From an uncultured Bacteroidota bacterium (lineage in GTDB: Bacteria > Bacteroidota > Bacteroidia > Chitinophagales > Chitinophagaceae), in NCBI GenBank assembly GCA_903912435.1, contig CAIWHI010000945.1, positions 1 through 7,271 of the forward strand: a DNA stretch of 7,271 nucleotides, read 5' to 3'. Below the pieces are notes generated by a model. The model was not told where the DNA came from and ran no database searches. It was given only the letters and a program-made list of their open reading frames with translations. The translations under genes and the position numbers were made by a program. This document shows positions 5,156 to 7,271 of this stretch, piece by piece (within the stretch, counting starts at the first letter, position 1; each line of letters begins with the position of its first letter).

Positions 5156-7271
5156 ATGCCGTTATCTTTTACACCGCAACGCCTTTACTTCTTTGCACTG
5201 TACCTAACGGCATTCCTCATATCGTTCCCCTATTCTTTTACCAGTGCTGCAATTATTTTCACTGCATTAACCTGGTTATTTACTGTTGACCTAAAAGGCA
5301 TATTCCCTGCGCTAAAGCAGCGCAAAGCCTTATGGGTGTTTATTGGCTTTTTTATAGCACATACCCTTAGTTATTTCTATACAGCCGATAAACATGAAAG
5401 CCTATTTGATATACAGACTAAGTTAGGATTTCTGGTTATCCCTCTCATAATTGGTACCGGGCCATCATTAGATAAGGCTAAAACTGAAAATTTATTTGGG
5501 GCTTTTATCTTAGGGCTTACGCTTATTGCACTTTATTGTATAGGCACTGCATTGGGCAAATGGCAAGCCCACCATAATAATGAAGTCTTTTTTTATCATA
5601 ACCTGATAGAGGGGCTTTCGGCAAATGCTGTTTATTATGCCCTTTATTCATTTATGGGATTGTCAATATTAGTCCTTTACAATTGGGAGGATTCAATATT
5701 GAAATGGAGGCCGGTCTATTATTTTGTATTGGCAATTCTTGCCTTATTCTTCATTTTGCTATCCTCCAAAACCTTGCTCTTACTGTTGATGGTCTTGCTG
5801 GTTCCGGTTTATTTGAGGAAACTTTTTCTTAGAAATCGCACAACCGCTATTGCAGTATCATTAGTTGGAGTGTTAATAATTGGGCTTATATCTTTTACCC
5901 ATAACCCAATCCGAACCCGGTATATGGACCTCACTGAGCATTCAGACCAAAAAGACTGGAAGCCGGAACTATCAAATGGGCAAAAGCAGCATTTCAACAA
6001 TCTTACGCTCAGACTCTTCCTTTGGGAGACGGCAATAGCCAATGTTAAGGAACATAACTTATGGCTCAAGGGCTGTGGAAATGGCGGGGTGAAGCAATTG
6101 CAAAAACAAAAAATACTATCCTACGGCACAACCAATAAATTACTCAATGTAGACCCTCCCCTATGGGACTACAACCTACACAATATGTACCTGCAGGTGT
6201 TAATGATGCTTGGCCTGCCGGGATTAATTCTTTTTGGGCTGCTCTTATTTATGCCCTTTTTTATGGGTAGAAAACTGAAGGACTGGGTACTATTCATCTT
6301 TTTCAATATTTCTATTCTCATCTTTATGTTTCAGGAGGCGGCATTGCAAACCCAGGCCGGCATCTTGTTTTTCCTCTTTTTTTCTATGGTGTTTTACAAT
6401 TTGTATTACACCTCACTAGGCAGAATCATTCTTTTAGCTGCTAGGTCAACCAGAGAAATACCTATTAATTTGAGCAAATGCAAGCCCTATGCCATAATTG
6501 GCGGGGTTATTCTTTTTGCCTATGCACAACTCGCATTATTAAAACATACCCTTTTATGGGATGCTTTAACATATACTTTTACAAATCGATTTTATTGCAG
6601 CGAATGTTTCAGACATGGCACATTACCACTTTGGATGCCTTATGGGTTTACAGGCTATCCCTTCTTTGCCGACCCACAAAGTGGTGTATGGTATCCCGGC
6701 ACATGGCTTTTTTCTGTTTTGGGCCGTTATTCACTGGCATATCTTAATTACGAATACCTATTAACCATATTTATAGGCGGATGCGGCATATACCAATTAG
6801 CTAAATTATGGATCAAAGACGATAGCGCATCTCTTTTTGCTGCCATATGCTATACCTGCTGTGGGGTATTTGTAAGCAATGCGGAGCACCTTCCCTGGGT
6901 CATATCTGCTGCATGGCTGCCGTGGTTGCTCAGGGCCTATTACTTAATGGTTACCCAATTAAGGGCTAAGTATGCTGCAGTATTCACATTAGTACTTTAT
7001 TTTATGGCCACCGGAGGTAACCTTTCCTTCCTAATCATTAGTTTTTACCTATTGGCAATCGTGTTTATCTCGATGCTCTTTACCGGCCAGTTCAAAAACA
7101 AACTGATAAAAACACTTGGTTTACACCTTTTGATGCTGGTTTTATCTCTGGGATGTTGTTCTATAGTCTTTTATTCAATGTTCAATGCAGTATTGATAAG
7201 TAATACCAGGATAGGTATAGATGACGCTTTATTGTACCCATTTTCGCCCGCCTGTTTCATTTCCTTTTTAC
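5156..7271 (+). CDS. O-antigen ligase (Wzy_C-type) fused to a YfhO-like membrane glycosyltransferase; 3' end outside window
   Basis: I translated this frame by hand and found no stop from the ATG at 5156 to the window edge (at least 705 residues). Residues 1-~425 look like an O-antigen ligase/polymerase. Several hydrophobic segments lie between about 10 and 247, with 'LSSKT' at 202-206. A large loop (248-342) follows, containing 'NPIRTRY' (250-256), 'LRLFLWE' with R286, 'LKGCGNGG' (304-311) and 'HNMYLQ' with H342, then more membrane segments and 'QEAALQTQAG' (393-402). In the WaaL family a loop His and Arg are required; H342 and R286 are the candidates. A basic linker (~425-445) joins a new TM and then a YfhO/GT-C-like part: 'LLWDALTY' with D469, 'GTLPLWMPYGFTGYPFFADP' (487-507), 'GVWYP' (510-514) and 'HLPWVISAAWLPW' (578-590). 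Ligases transfer undecaprenyl-linked glycan to an acceptor; YfhO-type proteins are lipid-sugar-dependent glycosyltransferases. These parts are normally separate proteins. No in-frame ATG lies between them. Substrates are unknown. Confidence 0.85.
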   Translation, partial: MPLSFTPQRLYFFALYLTAFLISFPYSFTSAAIIFTALTWLFTVDLKGIFPALKQRKALWVFIGFFIAHTLSYFYTADKHESLFDIQTKLGFLVIPLIIGTGPSLDKAKTENLFGAFILGLTLIALYCIGTALGKWQAHHNNEVFFYHNLIEGLSANAVYYALYSFMGLSILVLYNWEDSILKWRPVYYFVLAILALFFILLSSKTLLLLLMVLLVPVYLRKLFLRNRTTAIAVSLVGVLIIGLISFTHNPIRTRYMDLTEHSDQKDWKPELSNGQKQHFNNLTLRLFLWETAIANVKEHNLWLKGCGNGGVKQLQKQKILSYGTTNKLLNVDPPLWDYNLHNMYLQVLMMLGLPGLILFGLLLFMPFFMGRKLKDWVLFIFFNISILIFMFQEAALQTQAGILFFLFFSMVFYNLYYTSLGRIILLAARSTREIPINLSKCKPYAIIGGVILFAYAQLALLKHTLLWDALTYTFTNRFYCSECFRHGTLPLWMPYGFTGYPFFADPQSGVWYPGTWLFSVLGRYSLAYLNYEYLLTIFIGGCGIYQLAKLWIKDDSASLFAAICYTCCGVFVSNAEHLPWVISAAWLPWLLRAYYLMVTQLRAKYAAVFTLVLYFMATGGNLSFLIISFYLLAIVFISMLFTGQFKNKLIKTLGLHLLMLVLSLGCCSIVFYSMFNAVLISNTRIGIDDALLYPFSPACFISFL

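Noticed and set aside
5809..6069. An 86-codon - strand frame
   Set aside because: It is antisense to the ligase part of the long + strand frame, with no recognisable features.
6478..6747. An 89-codon + strand frame
   Set aside because: It is in a different frame from the fusion protein, over the YfhO signature region, and is therefore a shadow.

Overview
The window looks like a chromosomal segment from a member of the Bacteroidota, probably a Chitinophagales/Sphingobacteriales-type organism. The start codons lack Shine-Dalgarno sequences. The two best promoter candidates match the Bacteroidota TAnnTTTG -7 box. One spacer is built from GTTAAAAG-type low-complexity repeats, and another holds a CCCCC/GGGGG hairpin repeat of a kind I associate with this phylum. 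The taxonomic call is inference; there is no rRNA or marker gene here.

Left part (1-3985): an RND-type multidrug efflux unit on the + strand. It has the C-terminal end of a periplasmic adaptor (AcrA/MexA type, cut by the window edge), a 351-bp spacer whose two halves are inverted arrays of short A/T-rich repeats, and a complete 1079-residue AcrB/HAE1-type pump with the proton-relay Asp-Asp and Lys in place. A clear intrinsic terminator follows the pump at once, so no outer-membrane channel gene follows it here.

Middle part (3985-5040): accessory and intergenic material, with all genes on the - strand. Reading leftward from about 5018 there is a promoter interlocked with a TGTACA-like operator, a YefM-type antitoxin, a YoeB-type toxin overlapping it by one base, a 69-residue protein I do not recognise, and a hairpin-forming intergenic repeat ending in a T9 run. 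The antitoxin keeps the Arg residues recalled as DNA-binding in E. coli YefM, the toxin keeps its catalytic residues, and the operator geometry resembles that of E. coli yefM-yoeB, so the module looks intact and self-regulated.

Right part (5040-7271): one uninterrupted + strand reading frame from 5156 to the window end, at least 705 codons. Its first ~425 residues are an O-antigen ligase/polymerase (Wzy_C-type) membrane protein. The remainder, after a short basic linker with no internal start codon, is the N-terminal part of a YfhO-like GT-C-type membrane glycosyltransferase. This apparent ligase-YfhO fusion, which has no stop in the window, is the most unusual item here. It suggests a coupled step in cell-surface glycan assembly, but that role is inferred from domain identity only.
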